From an uncultured Lachnospiraceae bacterium (GTDB lineage Bacteria; Bacillota; Clostridia; Lachnospirales; Lachnospiraceae), in assembly GCA_934351925.1 (NCBI GenBank), contig CAKRJT010000007.1, positions 1 to 64,000 on the forward strand: DNA of 64,000 nucleotides, read 5' to 3'. The translations under genes were made by a program, and so were the position numbers. The notes beneath the pieces are model-generated. The model was not told the DNA's origin. It worked only from the letters and a program-made list of their open reading frames with translations, and searched no databases. Of the stretch, positions 1 through 9,391 are shown piece after piece; within the stretch, counting starts at the first letter, position 1; each line of letters starts with the position of its first letter.

Positions 1-156
1 GAGATAGAAAGCATTAACTTTGCTATCCGTATTTTAGTATATAGATATCATGTGACCATTTTGTGTATAACAAGTAAAATAAAAGGGAAGAAATTATAAA
101 AAGAAAATGAAATCACAAGTTGAGGTTAACAAATTTATTAGTTTTCAATCATCCTG

Positions 157-185
157 TTGAATTTTAAATTAAATTATGCTATATT
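157..185 (+). promoter_or_regulatory. sigma-A promoter of the first gene
   Basis: TTGAAT at 157-162 and TATATT at 180-185 are 17 bases apart. A TG one base before the -10 makes it an extended -10. Transcription would start near 192, about 68 bases before the first start codon. The rest of 1-259 is AT-rich with nothing else recognisable. Confidence 0.6.
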
Positions 186-259
186 AGACAAGATTTAGAA
201 AATGATAGAAAATTTAGGGTGTAATAAGGTTTTAGGAGTAATTCAGGGAGGAGTTTATA

Positions 260-1921
260 ATGATACGATGTGAAAATTGTGGTCATAAATTGAATGATAA
301 TCAGAAAATCTGCGATGTATGTGGCAAACCGGTCAGGCAAAAGAGTTCAGAGGATATTGAGCTTGAAGCTGAGCTTGCCAAATCAATAGCACAGATTGTT
401 GAGAATGAGACAACTGATGCACAGGTTTATTTAAAGGAGATGCAGGGCTCGCAGGAAAAGGGGAAACAGATGTCAGGCAGAGGTACAGGCGGTGATGTTC
501 TCGGTGTATCACAGAGAAGTTCGGATAGAACGGGACAGAATACGCAGCCTAGGAGTAATGGCACCCAGCCAAATGGTAATACCCGGTCAAAAAACAGTGC
601 ACAATCAAGAGGCGCTTCCTCTAGCAGACAGGAAGATGTAAAATATGTACAGGGCAATGGCACGAAAAGGCCTGCAGCCAAAAGAAAGAAAAACAAAGCA
701 GGAAAGATAGCTGCGATAGCTGCAATAGTGATAGTGGTTGTGGCTGCACTGATAATGCTTGCTTTCTTTACAATCAATTCAGTCCTTAAAAAAGCACAGA
801 ACAATTTTGCATATTACAATAATATGGGCATAGAGTATGTACAGAGCCAGAAGTATGATGAAGCTATTCCGTATCTTGAGAAGGCTCTTACATTTGATGA
901 AGCTCAGAATAAGATAAATCTCAGATTCAGCTTATATGACTGTTATGCGGCAACGGGCGATACGCAGAGGGCTATCAGTATGTTATACAATATACTTCAA
1001 ATTGATCAGTACAATCTTGAGGCGATAGTGTATCTGGAGAATTATTATGAACAGGCCGGGGTAACGGAGGCTCTTGTTGAACTGTATAATAAGTATAAAG
1101 ATACGCAGGCTGCGGATGCCGTTGCCAAGTATTATGTGGCACCGCCTGCGATAGCTGTTGAAGGTGGTGAATATACGACTGACCTTGAGGTCAAGATTAC
1201 CTCCGATTATGGATACAGAATATATTACACAACCGACGGAAGCGAACCGACAGTCAATAGCAGCCTTTATGGCAATAAGATTGATATAACAGAGGGAACC
1301 ACCATGCTCAAGTGCATAGCCGTGAACGATTACAATATTGCAAGTGAGGTGGTTTCGGCTGAATACAAGATTGAATATAAGGCGCCTGATGCACCGACAA
1401 TAAGTCCAAGAAGCGGGAATTATGAGACGGAACAGCTTATTGTAATTGGCAACATTCCGGCAGGGGGAAAGGCATACTATACTCTTGATAACACTACGCC
1501 GACGAATAAATCCACATTATATACAGGACCTTTTGACATGCCATCCGGAAATAATGTCCTGTCAGTAATTACCTATGATAAGAATGGACAGAAGAGCGCA
1601 GTTGTAAAACGCAATTATGTTCTCAAGCTTGAGGATAAGGTGTCACAGGAACGTGCACTTGAGATATTATGGCAGGCTATGGAGCACAAGAACATGGTTG
1701 ATTCCCAGCACCTCTCATCGGACGGTGAGCCGGTTAAACTTGTACTTGATGAGAAAAAGACCATATTAGGACATTCGATATGGGTGTTTGACATTTATGT
1801 TTCAGCCGAGCAGGGTGACTTAAAGGCTAACTACCAGATGGGCGTTGACAGCGAGGATTCGTATGTCTATACGGTATATGAGAACAATGGCGTGTATACC
1901 CTTGATGAGGTTATATATTAA
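260..1921 (+). CDS. Zinc-ribbon, single-pass membrane protein with TPR and chitobiase-C-like repeats
   Basis: Function unknown. The 553-residue protein starts with a short zinc ribbon (two CxxC pairs within residues 4-21). A long low-complexity Ser/Gly/Asn/Gln linker follows to about 145, then a Lys-rich stretch and one membrane helix (about 149-172). After the helix come TPR-like helices (about 181-275, YNNMGIEYVQSQKYDEAI) and two copies of a CHB_HEX_C_1-type beta domain (about 305-370 and 378-455), each with the typical YYTTDGSEPT or YYTLDNTTPT signature. The last 95 residues are not recognised. The topology suggests a cytoplasmic zinc ribbon and external TPR/beta region, possibly binding cell-wall material (inference). 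The ATG follows GGGAGGAG at good spacing. It is transcribed alone and followed by a terminator. Confidence 0.85.
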   Translation: MIRCENCGHKLNDNQKICDVCGKPVRQKSSEDIELEAELAKSIAQIVENETTDAQVYLKEMQGSQEKGKQMSGRGTGGDVLGVSQRSSDRTGQNTQPRSNGTQPNGNTRSKNSAQSRGASSSRQEDVKYVQGNGTKRPAAKRKKNKAGKIAAIAAIVIVVVAALIMLAFFTINSVLKKAQNNFAYYNNMGIEYVQSQKYDEAIPYLEKALTFDEAQNKINLRFSLYDCYAATGDTQRAISMLYNILQIDQYNLEAIVYLENYYEQAGVTEALVELYNKYKDTQAADAVAKYYVAPPAIAVEGGEYTTDLEVKITSDYGYRIYYTTDGSEPTVNSSLYGNKIDITEGTTMLKCIAVNDYNIASEVVSAEYKIEYKAPDAPTISPRSGNYETEQLIVIGNIPAGGKAYYTLDNTTPTNKSTLYTGPFDMPSGNNVLSVITYDKNGQKSAVVKRNYVLKLEDKVSQERALEILWQAMEHKNMVDSQHLSSDGEPVKLVLDEKKTILGHSIWVFDIYVSAEQGDLKANYQMGVDSEDSYVYTVYENNGVYTLDEVIY

Positions 1922-1944
1922 ATAAAAAGGCTTTGATATTTGAC

Positions 1945-1986
1945 ATGCACTTCATGACTGCTTCAGTTGTGAAGTGCATATTTTTG
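1945..1986 (+). terminator. Rho-independent terminator
   Basis: A perfect 10-bp stem (ATGCACTTCA with TGAAGTGCAT, 1945-1954 and 1970-1979) is followed by a T run at 1981-1985. It closes the single-gene unit before nfnA. Confidence 0.85.
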
Positions 1987-2020
1987 TTTAAAAATAATTT
2001 ACTTTAAAATAAATATTCGG

Positions 2021-2049
2021 TTGTCTTTTCTGCTTTAATATATTAAAAT
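2021..2049 (+). promoter_or_regulatory. sigma-A promoter of nfnAB
   Basis: TTGTCT (2021-2026) and TAAAAT (2044-2049) are separated by 17 bases. They sit 29 bases before the nfnA start codon. Confidence 0.55.
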
Positions 2050-2077
2050 AAAAGAATGAAGAATTAGGAGGTATGTT

Positions 2078-2965
2078 ATGTATGCAATAACAAAAGCAAG
2101 ACAGCTTGCTGACAAGATATTTCTTATGGACGTAAAGGCACCCCGCGTAGCTAAGAGATGCTTACCGGGGCAGTTTGTCATCGTTAAGATGGATGAGCAC
2201 GGAGAGAGAATTCCTCTTACAATCTGTGATTATAATCGTGAGGAGGGTACGATTACAATAGTATTCCAGATTGTCGGTGCTTCCACAGAGAAGATGTCAC
2301 ATCTGAAGGAGGGAGATTACTTCAGAGATTTCACGGGACCTCTCGGAATGCCTTCTGAGCTTGTCAAGGAGGATTTACCGGAGCTTAAGGATAAGAAGAT
2401 TCTGTTTGTGGCAGGTGGTGTTGGTACAGCACCGGTATATCCGCAGGTGAAGTGGCTCCATGAAAATGGCGTTGATGCAGATGTCATTGTCGGTGCCAAG
2501 AATAAAGAGCTTCTCATCCTTGAAGATGAGATGAAAGCTGTAGCGGGAAATCTTTATATCACTACTGATGATGGAAGCTACGGGCGCAAGGGTATGGTTA
2601 CAGAGGTTATCAAGTCACTTGTCAATGATGAGCATAAGACATATGACGTCTGTGTTGCCATAGGACCTATGATTATGATGAAGTTTGTTGCTCTTCTCAC
2701 GAAGGAGCTTGGTATTAAGACTATTGTGAGCCTCAATCCGATTATGGTTGACGGCACGGGTATGTGCGGTGCGTGCCGCGTAAGCGTTGGCGGCGAGGTC
2801 AAGTTCGCATGCGTAGACGGACCTGAGTTTGACGGACATCTTGTTAACTTTGACGAAGCCATGAAGAGACAGCAGATGTATAAGACAGAAGAGGGCAGGG
2901 CAATGCTGAAATTAAAGGAAGGCGCTACACATCACGGTGGATGCGGCCAGTGTGGAGGTAACTAG
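2078..2965 (+). CDS. nfnA: NADH-dependent ferredoxin:NADP+ oxidoreductase, alpha subunit (NfnA type)
   Basis: This is the 295-residue FAD/NAD(H)-binding subunit of the electron-bifurcating transhydrogenase, which couples NADH and reduced ferredoxin oxidation to NADP+ reduction in the cytoplasm. The order is an FNR-like FAD barrel (about 1-100, with PLTICDYN), an NAD-binding half with FVAGGVGTAP (about 109), and a C-terminal cysteine cluster for a [2Fe-2S] centre (GTGMCGACR, then FACVDGPEFDG). It ends in a GGCGQCGG tail. Start codon ATG follows TAGGAGG. The next gene begins one base after the stop, which fits the usual fixed nfnA-nfnB pair. The same fold is often annotated as sulfide dehydrogenase or dihydroorotate dehydrogenase electron-transfer subunit; the partner gene decides for Nfn. 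Confidence 0.88.
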   Translation: MYAITKARQLADKIFLMDVKAPRVAKRCLPGQFVIVKMDEHGERIPLTICDYNREEGTITIVFQIVGASTEKMSHLKEGDYFRDFTGPLGMPSELVKEDLPELKDKKILFVAGGVGTAPVYPQVKWLHENGVDADVIVGAKNKELLILEDEMKAVAGNLYITTDDGSYGRKGMVTEVIKSLVNDEHKTYDVCVAIGPMIMMKFVALLTKELGIKTIVSLNPIMVDGTGMCGACRVSVGGEVKFACVDGPEFDGHLVNFDEAMKRQQMYKTEEGRAMLKLKEGATHHGGCGQCGGN

Positions 2966-2966
2966 A

Positions 2967-4349
2967 ATGGATATTTTAAAGAAAGTACCTGTAAGAGAGC
3001 AGGAACCTGCTGTCAGAGCGAAGAATTTTGAAGAAGTTTGTTTAGGATATAATGAGGAAGAGGCTAAGGAAGAGGCTTCAAGATGCCTTAACTGTAAGAA
3101 TGCACAGTGCATGAAGGGATGTCCTGTAGCAATACATATCCCGGAGTTTATCAATGAGGTTAAGCAGGGTAATTTTGCCGAAGCCTATAAGGTTATTGGA
3201 AAGTCATCGGCTCTTCCGGCTGTATGCGGCCGTGTATGTCCGCAGGAGAGCCAGTGTGAGGGCAAGTGTATAAGAGGCTTCAAGGGTGAGCCGGTATCCA
3301 TCGGCAAGCTTGAGAGATTTGTCGCAGACTGGGCAAGAGAGAATAATGTTGAGCCTGAGGCTCCGGCAGCACCTAACGGCAAGAAGGTTGCGGTTATCGG
3401 TTCAGGTCCTTCAGGTCTTACCTGTGCGGGCGACCTTGCAAAGCTTGGATATGATGTGACTATATTTGAGGCACTTCACGAGGCGGGAGGAGTTCTCGTA
3501 TATGGTATACCTGAGTTCAGACTTCCAAAGCAGACTGTCGTTAAGGCAGAGATTGAGAATGTGAAGAAACTCGGTGTCAAGATTGAGACGAATGTTGTTG
3601 TAGGCAAATCCGTAACCATAGATGAACTGCTCAACGAGGAAGGCTTTGATGCCGTATTCATCGGTTCAGGTGCAGGACTTCCTAAGTTTATGGGAATTCC
3701 GGGCGAGAATGCCAACGGTGTGTTCTCAGCTAATGAGTATCTTACAAGAAGCAACCTTATGAAAGCGTTCTCGGATGACTATGACACGCCTATTGCGGCA
3801 GGACATAAGGTTGCCGTTGTCGGCGGTGGAAATGTTGCTATGGATGCGGCGCGCACGGCATTCCGCCTTGGAGCAGAGGTGCATATCGTGTACAGAAGAA
3901 GTGAGGAGGAGCTTCCTGCGAGAGTCGAGGAGGTTCACCACGCAAAGCAGGAGGGAATTATATTTGACCTTCTTACCAATCCGGTTGAAATTTTAGTTGA
4001 TGACAATGGACATGTAAAGGGCATGAGATGTATCCGCATGGAGCTCGGTGAACCTGATGCCTCAGGAAGAAGGAGACCTGTTGAGATACCTGGATCAGAG
4101 TTTGAGCTTGAGCTTGACACGGTAATCATGTCTCTTGGAACATCACCAAACCCTCTTATTTCATCGACTACAGACGGGCTTGAGATAAACAGACACCGCT
4201 GTATCGTGGCAGATGAGAACGGACTTACATCAAAAGAGGCTGTATATGCAGGCGGAGATGCGGTTACAGGTGCTGCAACGGTTATTCTTGCAATGGGTGC
4301 AGGAAAGGCTGCCGCAAAAGGGATTGACGAATATTTAAGCAATAAATAA
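2967..4349 (+). CDS. nfnB: NADH-dependent ferredoxin:NADP+ oxidoreductase, beta subunit / glutamate synthase small-subunit family
   Basis: This 460-residue flavoprotein carries the NADP(H) site and two [4Fe-4S] clusters. The N-terminal ferredoxin-like region shows CLNCKNAQCMKGCP and then CGRVCPQESQCEGKC. Two Rossmann folds follow: IGSGPSGLTCAG near residue 143 for FAD and VAVVGGGNVAMDA near residue 281 for NADPH. The C-terminal YAGGDAVTGAATVI is the second FAD contact. The start chosen is ATG 2967, because GGAGG at 2954-2958 serves it; an in-frame GTG ten codons earlier lies inside nfnA. No glutamate synthase large subunit is adjacent, so Nfn is preferred over GltD. No clear terminator follows. 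Confidence 0.88.
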   Translation: MDILKKVPVREQEPAVRAKNFEEVCLGYNEEEAKEEASRCLNCKNAQCMKGCPVAIHIPEFINEVKQGNFAEAYKVIGKSSALPAVCGRVCPQESQCEGKCIRGFKGEPVSIGKLERFVADWARENNVEPEAPAAPNGKKVAVIGSGPSGLTCAGDLAKLGYDVTIFEALHEAGGVLVYGIPEFRLPKQTVVKAEIENVKKLGVKIETNVVVGKSVTIDELLNEEGFDAVFIGSGAGLPKFMGIPGENANGVFSANEYLTRSNLMKAFSDDYDTPIAAGHKVAVVGGGNVAMDAARTAFRLGAEVHIVYRRSEEELPARVEEVHHAKQEGIIFDLLTNPVEILVDDNGHVKGMRCIRMELGEPDASGRRRPVEIPGSEFELELDTVIMSLGTSPNPLISSTTDGLEINRHRCIVADENGLTSKEAVYAGGDAVTGAATVILAMGAGKAAAKGIDEYLSNK

Positions 4350-4447
4350 TATTTATGTATGGGCTGTCTCCAGGACTGGAATTTTTGTCATGGGGACGCC
4401 TATATTGATTTTATAAAAAAGTATAATGTTTGGGTGGGAACAAGACA

Positions 4448-7327
4448 TTGAAGAAGAGAAAAATTGCTGTAGTAACAATTTTTTTAATGATTTTTATGAA
4501 CGTCACGACAATATTTGCGGCAAACAAGAATGATACAAAGCTAAAGAGCATAACTGTCGGCGTATATGGAGCCGAAGGCTTTGCGGCTGTAAACGGTGAC
4601 GGCGGATACGAAGGCTATATAATTGATTATCTTGCACAGCTTGGTTCAGAATGTGGCTATAAGATTAATGTTGCTATTGTCGATAGGGGAAGGCTGCTCG
4701 AGAGTCTGATACTAAAGAAGTGTGATATTATATTGACAGCTGATGACTTAGCGGACAAGCCGGATTATATTTATTCAGAAAGAAGCGTTGTTGAAGAGAA
4801 TGATGTTCTATATGTTAAGGAAGATGCGGATGTCTACTTTGAAGAATTTGATAAGTTTAATAATATGACAATAGGCCTGTGCCGTAATTCACTTGCCGAG
4901 AAGGAATTTGATGCATATGCGGCTGCAAATGGCTTTACATATAAAAAGAAATATTATGAGGATGAGAATAGAGTACTTATCGGTGTTGAACAGGGGGAAG
5001 TAGATGCTGCCCTGATTGGCAATCTCACGTTTGTCGATAAGAATGTCAGAAATGTTGCTATTGTAGGGGAACATAGTTATCATTTCGTCGGAAACAAGGA
5101 AATGCAGTCTGTTATAGATGATTTTGATAATGCTATTTTCGGGTATAAAAATCAAAATAATATATATATTAAGAATTTATATGATGCGCTGTACTGGCAA
5201 AGCAAGGCAAATTATGCAAGTCTGTCCAGAGCTGAGCACGATTATGTAAAGAAACACCGGATAGTCAATGTAGGCTATTTCAGGGATTCCTATCCTTTGC
5301 AATACACGGATGACAATGGGAATTTCGGAGGAATAGCAAGACGTTTCTTTGATTATTTTTCCGAATTTACCGGCTTTGAGTTTGTGTATCATGAATATGG
5401 GGATTCGCAGCAGTGTAAGGTTGATCTGGCAGAAGGAAAGATAGATATGATAGCATTGGTACCATGTTATCGTGATTGGGCACAGAAGAACAACTTGAAT
5501 GTGACTAACTGGTATATTCAGTTCCCTGTATATGAAGTCAAGCTTGACCGGAAAAACAAGGCAGAAAGCGTAGGATTGACATCATATTTTGCCGTCGAAG
5601 GTCAGTCACATTCGGATGACCTGAAATTTACTAACTATAATGGTGTTGTAGCCTGCCTGGATGCTGTTAAGAATGGCGAGGTAGATGCGGTTTATATAAA
5701 TAGCTATTCATGGATGATATATTCGGACAAACCGACATACTCAATGCTTGAAGGAACATACAGGGATGAGTACATATATATGGCTGCTTTATCATTCAAA
5801 AACAACAGCGAAATATCAATAAATAGTATAATCAACGAAGCTATAGCTTCAATAACGCCGGAACTTTCCAAGAACAGGATAATCAATGGAGTCTTGTTTT
5901 CCGAGGAGAGAACCAATCCGTTCTTAAACATAATCGTAACTTACCGCCTGCAGATATGCCTTGTGCTGGTTGTGATTATGGTAACAGTTACAACACTGGC
6001 TGTTTCTGTGAAACGAAAGAAAGCGGAGATGCTCGAACAACTAGCTTATACGGATCCTGTTACAGGGCACTGGAATCAGTCAAAGTTCTACAAGGAGACG
6101 GAGAAGCTTAATTTTAAGGACGGAAAATATGCTATAGGTTTCATAAATATTGAGAATTTCAAATATATAAATGATTTCTATGGACGGGAACAGGGCGATA
6201 TGGTTCTGAAATTTATGTCGCAGATGCTTGATGATATGATGCAGCCGGATGGAATTTATGCCCGAGTACAGGCGGACAGGTTCGTTTTCCTCACCCCGTA
6301 CATAGATTATAATACTCTAAGATACAATTTTGAGACCTATATTTCCAACATTGAGATTAACATATCCGGGTTTGCGGACTCGGTGGTTGTAAAGAGTACA
6401 TGCGGAGTATATTTGTCCGAAGAGGATGATTCGGAGAGCGTAAGAGATATGGTTGACAAGGCTGCAATAGCCGAAAAGAGGGCAAGAGATGATTCGAAAT
6501 CGCCGATAATGTTTTATGATGATTCATTGAATGCAGAGTTTATAAAGTATCAGGAAATGACTGCAAGCATGAAAAAAGCACTTGAGAATAATGAATTTAT
6601 CGTTTATTTACAGCCCAAAGTTGATATAAATTCAGAAATACCTGTCGGCTGTGAGGCTCTTGTAAGATGGCTGTCTCCGGAAAAAGGGTTTATTTCGCCC
6701 GGGGAATTCATTCCTCTGTTCGAAAAAAACGGTTTTGTTACAGAGGTGGATTTCTTCGTTCTTGAGCAGGTGTGCAAGATGCTTAGAAGGCGTATTAACA
6801 ACGGTCTTCCGGTTTTCCCTGTGAATGTAAATCAGTCAAGGCTTCATGTCAATGACAGGATGTATCTGAGCATGCTGCAGGATATGCTGAATAAATATGA
6901 TATTCCTATGAATCTTGTTATATTTGAGATTACGGAAAGCGCCTTCATTGAGGATTCACATGCTATGATTGGATTGATTAATAAGATGAAGGAGCTTGGC
7001 TTTATCTTTTCAATGGATGACTTCGGAAGTGGATATTCTTCATTCAATCTTTTGAAGGATATGCCGGTGGATGAACTCAAGATAGATAAAGAATTTCTTG
7101 AGAGCACGGATGATTCCAAGAAGAGCAGATACATCATTGAAAAGATTGTCCAGATGGCTCATGGGCTCGATATCCATGTGGTATGTGAAGGCGTGGAGAG
7201 AGCGGAGCAGGTAGAATTTCTGAGGGAAATTGAGTGCGATATAATACAGGGGTACTATTATTCAAAGCCTATGCCTATGGATGAATTTGAAAAATATCTT
7301 ACGAAATTTGATTTGGGGCAGAAATAA
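4448..7327 (+). CDS. Membrane sensor: two solute-binding domains, degenerate GGDEF, intact EAL (c-di-GMP phosphodiesterase)
   Basis: The 959-residue protein most likely hydrolyses cyclic-di-GMP in response to an extracellular ligand. A signal or anchor sequence (KKRKIAVVTIFLMIFM) is followed by two tandem family-3 solute-binding (amino-acid-binding type) domains (about 30-250 and 260-480), then a membrane helix near 495-517. The GGDEF domain is degenerate: the signature loop reads RVQADRF, so it should not make c-di-GMP. The EAL domain keeps its key motifs: CEALVRW, VNVNQ, EITES, MDDFGSGYSS, DELKID, CEGVE and QGYYYSKP. Start choice: TTG 4448 has GGTGGG nine bases upstream; an earlier in-frame TTG at 4430 has none. 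It is a single-gene unit. Confidence 0.88.
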   Translation: MKKRKIAVVTIFLMIFMNVTTIFAANKNDTKLKSITVGVYGAEGFAAVNGDGGYEGYIIDYLAQLGSECGYKINVAIVDRGRLLESLILKKCDIILTADDLADKPDYIYSERSVVEENDVLYVKEDADVYFEEFDKFNNMTIGLCRNSLAEKEFDAYAAANGFTYKKKYYEDENRVLIGVEQGEVDAALIGNLTFVDKNVRNVAIVGEHSYHFVGNKEMQSVIDDFDNAIFGYKNQNNIYIKNLYDALYWQSKANYASLSRAEHDYVKKHRIVNVGYFRDSYPLQYTDDNGNFGGIARRFFDYFSEFTGFEFVYHEYGDSQQCKVDLAEGKIDMIALVPCYRDWAQKNNLNVTNWYIQFPVYEVKLDRKNKAESVGLTSYFAVEGQSHSDDLKFTNYNGVVACLDAVKNGEVDAVYINSYSWMIYSDKPTYSMLEGTYRDEYIYMAALSFKNNSEISINSIINEAIASITPELSKNRIINGVLFSEERTNPFLNIIVTYRLQICLVLVVIMVTVTTLAVSVKRKKAEMLEQLAYTDPVTGHWNQSKFYKETEKLNFKDGKYAIGFINIENFKYINDFYGREQGDMVLKFMSQMLDDMMQPDGIYARVQADRFVFLTPYIDYNTLRYNFETYISNIEINISGFADSVVVKSTCGVYLSEEDDSESVRDMVDKAAIAEKRARDDSKSPIMFYDDSLNAEFIKYQEMTASMKKALENNEFIVYLQPKVDINSEIPVGCEALVRWLSPEKGFISPGEFIPLFEKNGFVTEVDFFVLEQVCKMLRRRINNGLPVFPVNVNQSRLHVNDRMYLSMLQDMLNKYDIPMNLVIFEITESAFIEDSHAMIGLINKMKELGFIFSMDDFGSGYSSFNLLKDMPVDELKIDKEFLESTDDSKKSRYIIEKIVQMAHGLDIHVVCEGVERAEQVEFLREIECDIIQGYYYSKPMPMDEFEKYLTKFDLGQK

Positions 7328-7380
7328 CTGCAATACAGAATAATCTAATTAACCGATGTAATGAAAAGGAGATATCAGCA

Positions 7381-8421
7381 ATGCAGATAGCAGAAAAATA
7401 TGCAGATTATATTTTGGAAGAGACAAAGAAGATACTTGATATTGACAGCCCATCAGGGTATACGAAGAACGTCGCTGAGTATGTGATGGAGGAGTACCAT
7501 AAGCTCGGGTATAAGGCTGAGATGACGGTGAAGGGGGGCGTTTTGGTCGATCTTGGTGGTGAGGACGCGGATAATGCCGTAATGCTTGACACACACATTG
7601 ATACACTTGGCGGAATGGTTTCCGAAATTAAGGCTGACGGCAATCTGCGAATTGTTCCGATAGGAGGTCTTAATGCCAATAACACTGAGGCTGAGAATGT
7701 GCGTGTTGTGACAAGGGACGGAAAAATCTACACGGGTGTATTCCAGCTTGACAATGCGTCCGTGCATGTGAACAAGGAGTACAGCGAGAAGAAGAGAACC
7801 TTCTCCTGCATGGAGGTGCTGCTCGACGAGATGGTAACTGATAAGGATGCTGTAAAGAAGCTCGGCATTGATATAGGCGATATAGTCTGCTTTGAGCCAA
7901 GAACAGTGATAACACCATCCGGATACATCAAGAGCCGTTTCTTAGATGATAAACTGAGTGTCGGGATACTGCTCGGCTTTGCAAAATTGTTAAAGGATGA
8001 AAATATCACACCTAAGAGGAGACTCTATCAGCATGTGACAGTGTATGAGGAGGTGGGACATGGTGCTGCGGCTACGGTTCCTGACGGCGTCAAGGAGATT
8101 ATTTCCGTGGACATGGGCTGTGTAGGCGACGGACTTCAGTGCAGGGAGACGCAGGTTTCGATATGTGCGAAGGACAGCGCAGGACCGTACAACTATGATG
8201 TGGTTACGGCACTTGTAAATACTGCGAAAGAAAACAATATTGATTATGCTGTTGATATATATCCGTTTTACGGCTCAGATGTCGATGTCACACTTAAATC
8301 GGGACATGATGTAAGACACGGTCTAATCGGAGCGGGTGTGTACGCTTCACATGGTTATGAGAGAAGCCACAGGCTGGGAGCCTTTGCCACGCTCAGGCTT
8401 CTGGCTGAGTATCTTGCCTAG
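7381..8421 (+). CDS. M42 family metallo-aminopeptidase (glutamyl aminopeptidase/deblocking type)
   Basis: This is a cytosolic dinuclear metal aminopeptidase of 346 residues, the usual family length. Family motifs are present: MLDTHIDT for the first metal histidine, FLDDKLSVG for the bridging aspartate, YEEVGHGAA for the general base and metal glutamate, VDMGCVGDG, and HGLIGAGVYASHGYERSH for the last histidine. M42 enzymes form large tetrahedral assemblies that trim peptides; the exact substrate cannot be read from sequence. Start ATG 7381 follows AAAAGGAG. The LysR gene begins 21 bases downstream and is probably co-transcribed. Confidence 0.9.
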   Translation: MQIAEKYADYILEETKKILDIDSPSGYTKNVAEYVMEEYHKLGYKAEMTVKGGVLVDLGGEDADNAVMLDTHIDTLGGMVSEIKADGNLRIVPIGGLNANNTEAENVRVVTRDGKIYTGVFQLDNASVHVNKEYSEKKRTFSCMEVLLDEMVTDKDAVKKLGIDIGDIVCFEPRTVITPSGYIKSRFLDDKLSVGILLGFAKLLKDENITPKRRLYQHVTVYEEVGHGAAATVPDGVKEIISVDMGCVGDGLQCRETQVSICAKDSAGPYNYDVVTALVNTAKENNIDYAVDIYPFYGSDVDVTLKSGHDVRHGLIGAGVYASHGYERSHRLGAFATLRLLAEYLA

Positions 8422-8442
8422 GCTTAGTGTGAGGATTAATCT

Positions 8443-9351
8443 ATGACATTATTACAGCTTAAATATGTTATAACCATCGCGGATTGCGGGTCAATGAACG
8501 AGGCAGCCAAAAGACTCTATCTGTCACAGCCCAGCCTGTCGGAGACGGTGATGAGTCTCGAGGAGGAGATAGGCATAGAGATTTTTATCCGTACCAACAG
8601 GGGTATCAGGACAACTGTTGAGGGTGAGGAGTTTTTATCCTATGCAAGGCAGGTTGTAGAGCAGTACCAGCTTTTGGACGATAAATACATCAGCCGCACC
8701 AACAGCAGAAAGAAGTTCTGTGTTTCGATGCAGCACTACACCTTTGCAGTAAAAGCATTTGTGGTTGTCGCTAAGGAGTTCGGCTTTGATGAGTATGAGT
8801 TTGCCGTAAGGGAGACAAAGACTGCGGAGGTTATTGATGATGTAAGGAATTTTAAGAGTGAGGTTGGAATTCTTTACCGCAACGAGTTTAACGAGAAGGT
8901 GCTTGACAAGCTTCTCGACAGGAATGAGCTGGAGTTTCATGAGCTGTTCACCTGCAACACCTGTGTGTATCTGTGGAACGGGCATCCGCTCGCGGCAAAT
9001 GATAAGATAACCATGCAGGAGCTTGAGGAGTATCCCTGCCTTTCATTCGAGCAGGGACTCAATAATTCCTTTTATCTTTCGGAGGAGGTACTCAGCACTT
9101 ACAATTACAGGAGGCTTATAAAAGTGAACGACAGAGCCACGGCGCTCAATCTTATGGTAGGCATGAACGCATATACACTCTGCTCAGGAATAATCTGTGA
9201 GGAGTTAAATGGAAGCGAGTACAGCGCCGTGCCGCTTGAAAGCGATGAGAAGATGACCATAGGCTACATTACCAGAAAGGGTGTCAACCTGTCGAAGCTG
9301 GGGCATCGTTATATAGACGAGCTCAGAAAATATAAGAATAATGTCATGTAA
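8443..9351 (+). CDS. LysR-family transcriptional regulator
   Basis: The 302-residue protein has an N-terminal winged helix-turn-helix (about 1-60, with SMNEAAKRLYLSQPSLSETV) and a LysR effector-binding half. It lies 21 bases after the M42 peptidase gene in the same direction, so it may control or respond to peptide or amino-acid supply (inference). Its ligand is unknown. The effector domain contains several cysteines (FTCNTC), which leaves room for redox or metal sensing but does not show it. Start ATG 8443 is preceded by GTGAGGA. Its stop lies 40 bases before the next start codon. Confidence 0.9.
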   Translation: MTLLQLKYVITIADCGSMNEAAKRLYLSQPSLSETVMSLEEEIGIEIFIRTNRGIRTTVEGEEFLSYARQVVEQYQLLDDKYISRTNSRKKFCVSMQHYTFAVKAFVVVAKEFGFDEYEFAVRETKTAEVIDDVRNFKSEVGILYRNEFNEKVLDKLLDRNELEFHELFTCNTCVYLWNGHPLAANDKITMQELEEYPCLSFEQGLNNSFYLSEEVLSTYNYRRLIKVNDRATALNLMVGMNAYTLCSGIICEELNGSEYSAVPLESDEKMTIGYITRKGVNLSKLGHRYIDELRKYKNNVM

Positions 9352-9391
9352 CAATGGTGACAAATACATCAAAAATTTCGGAGGAGATTAT

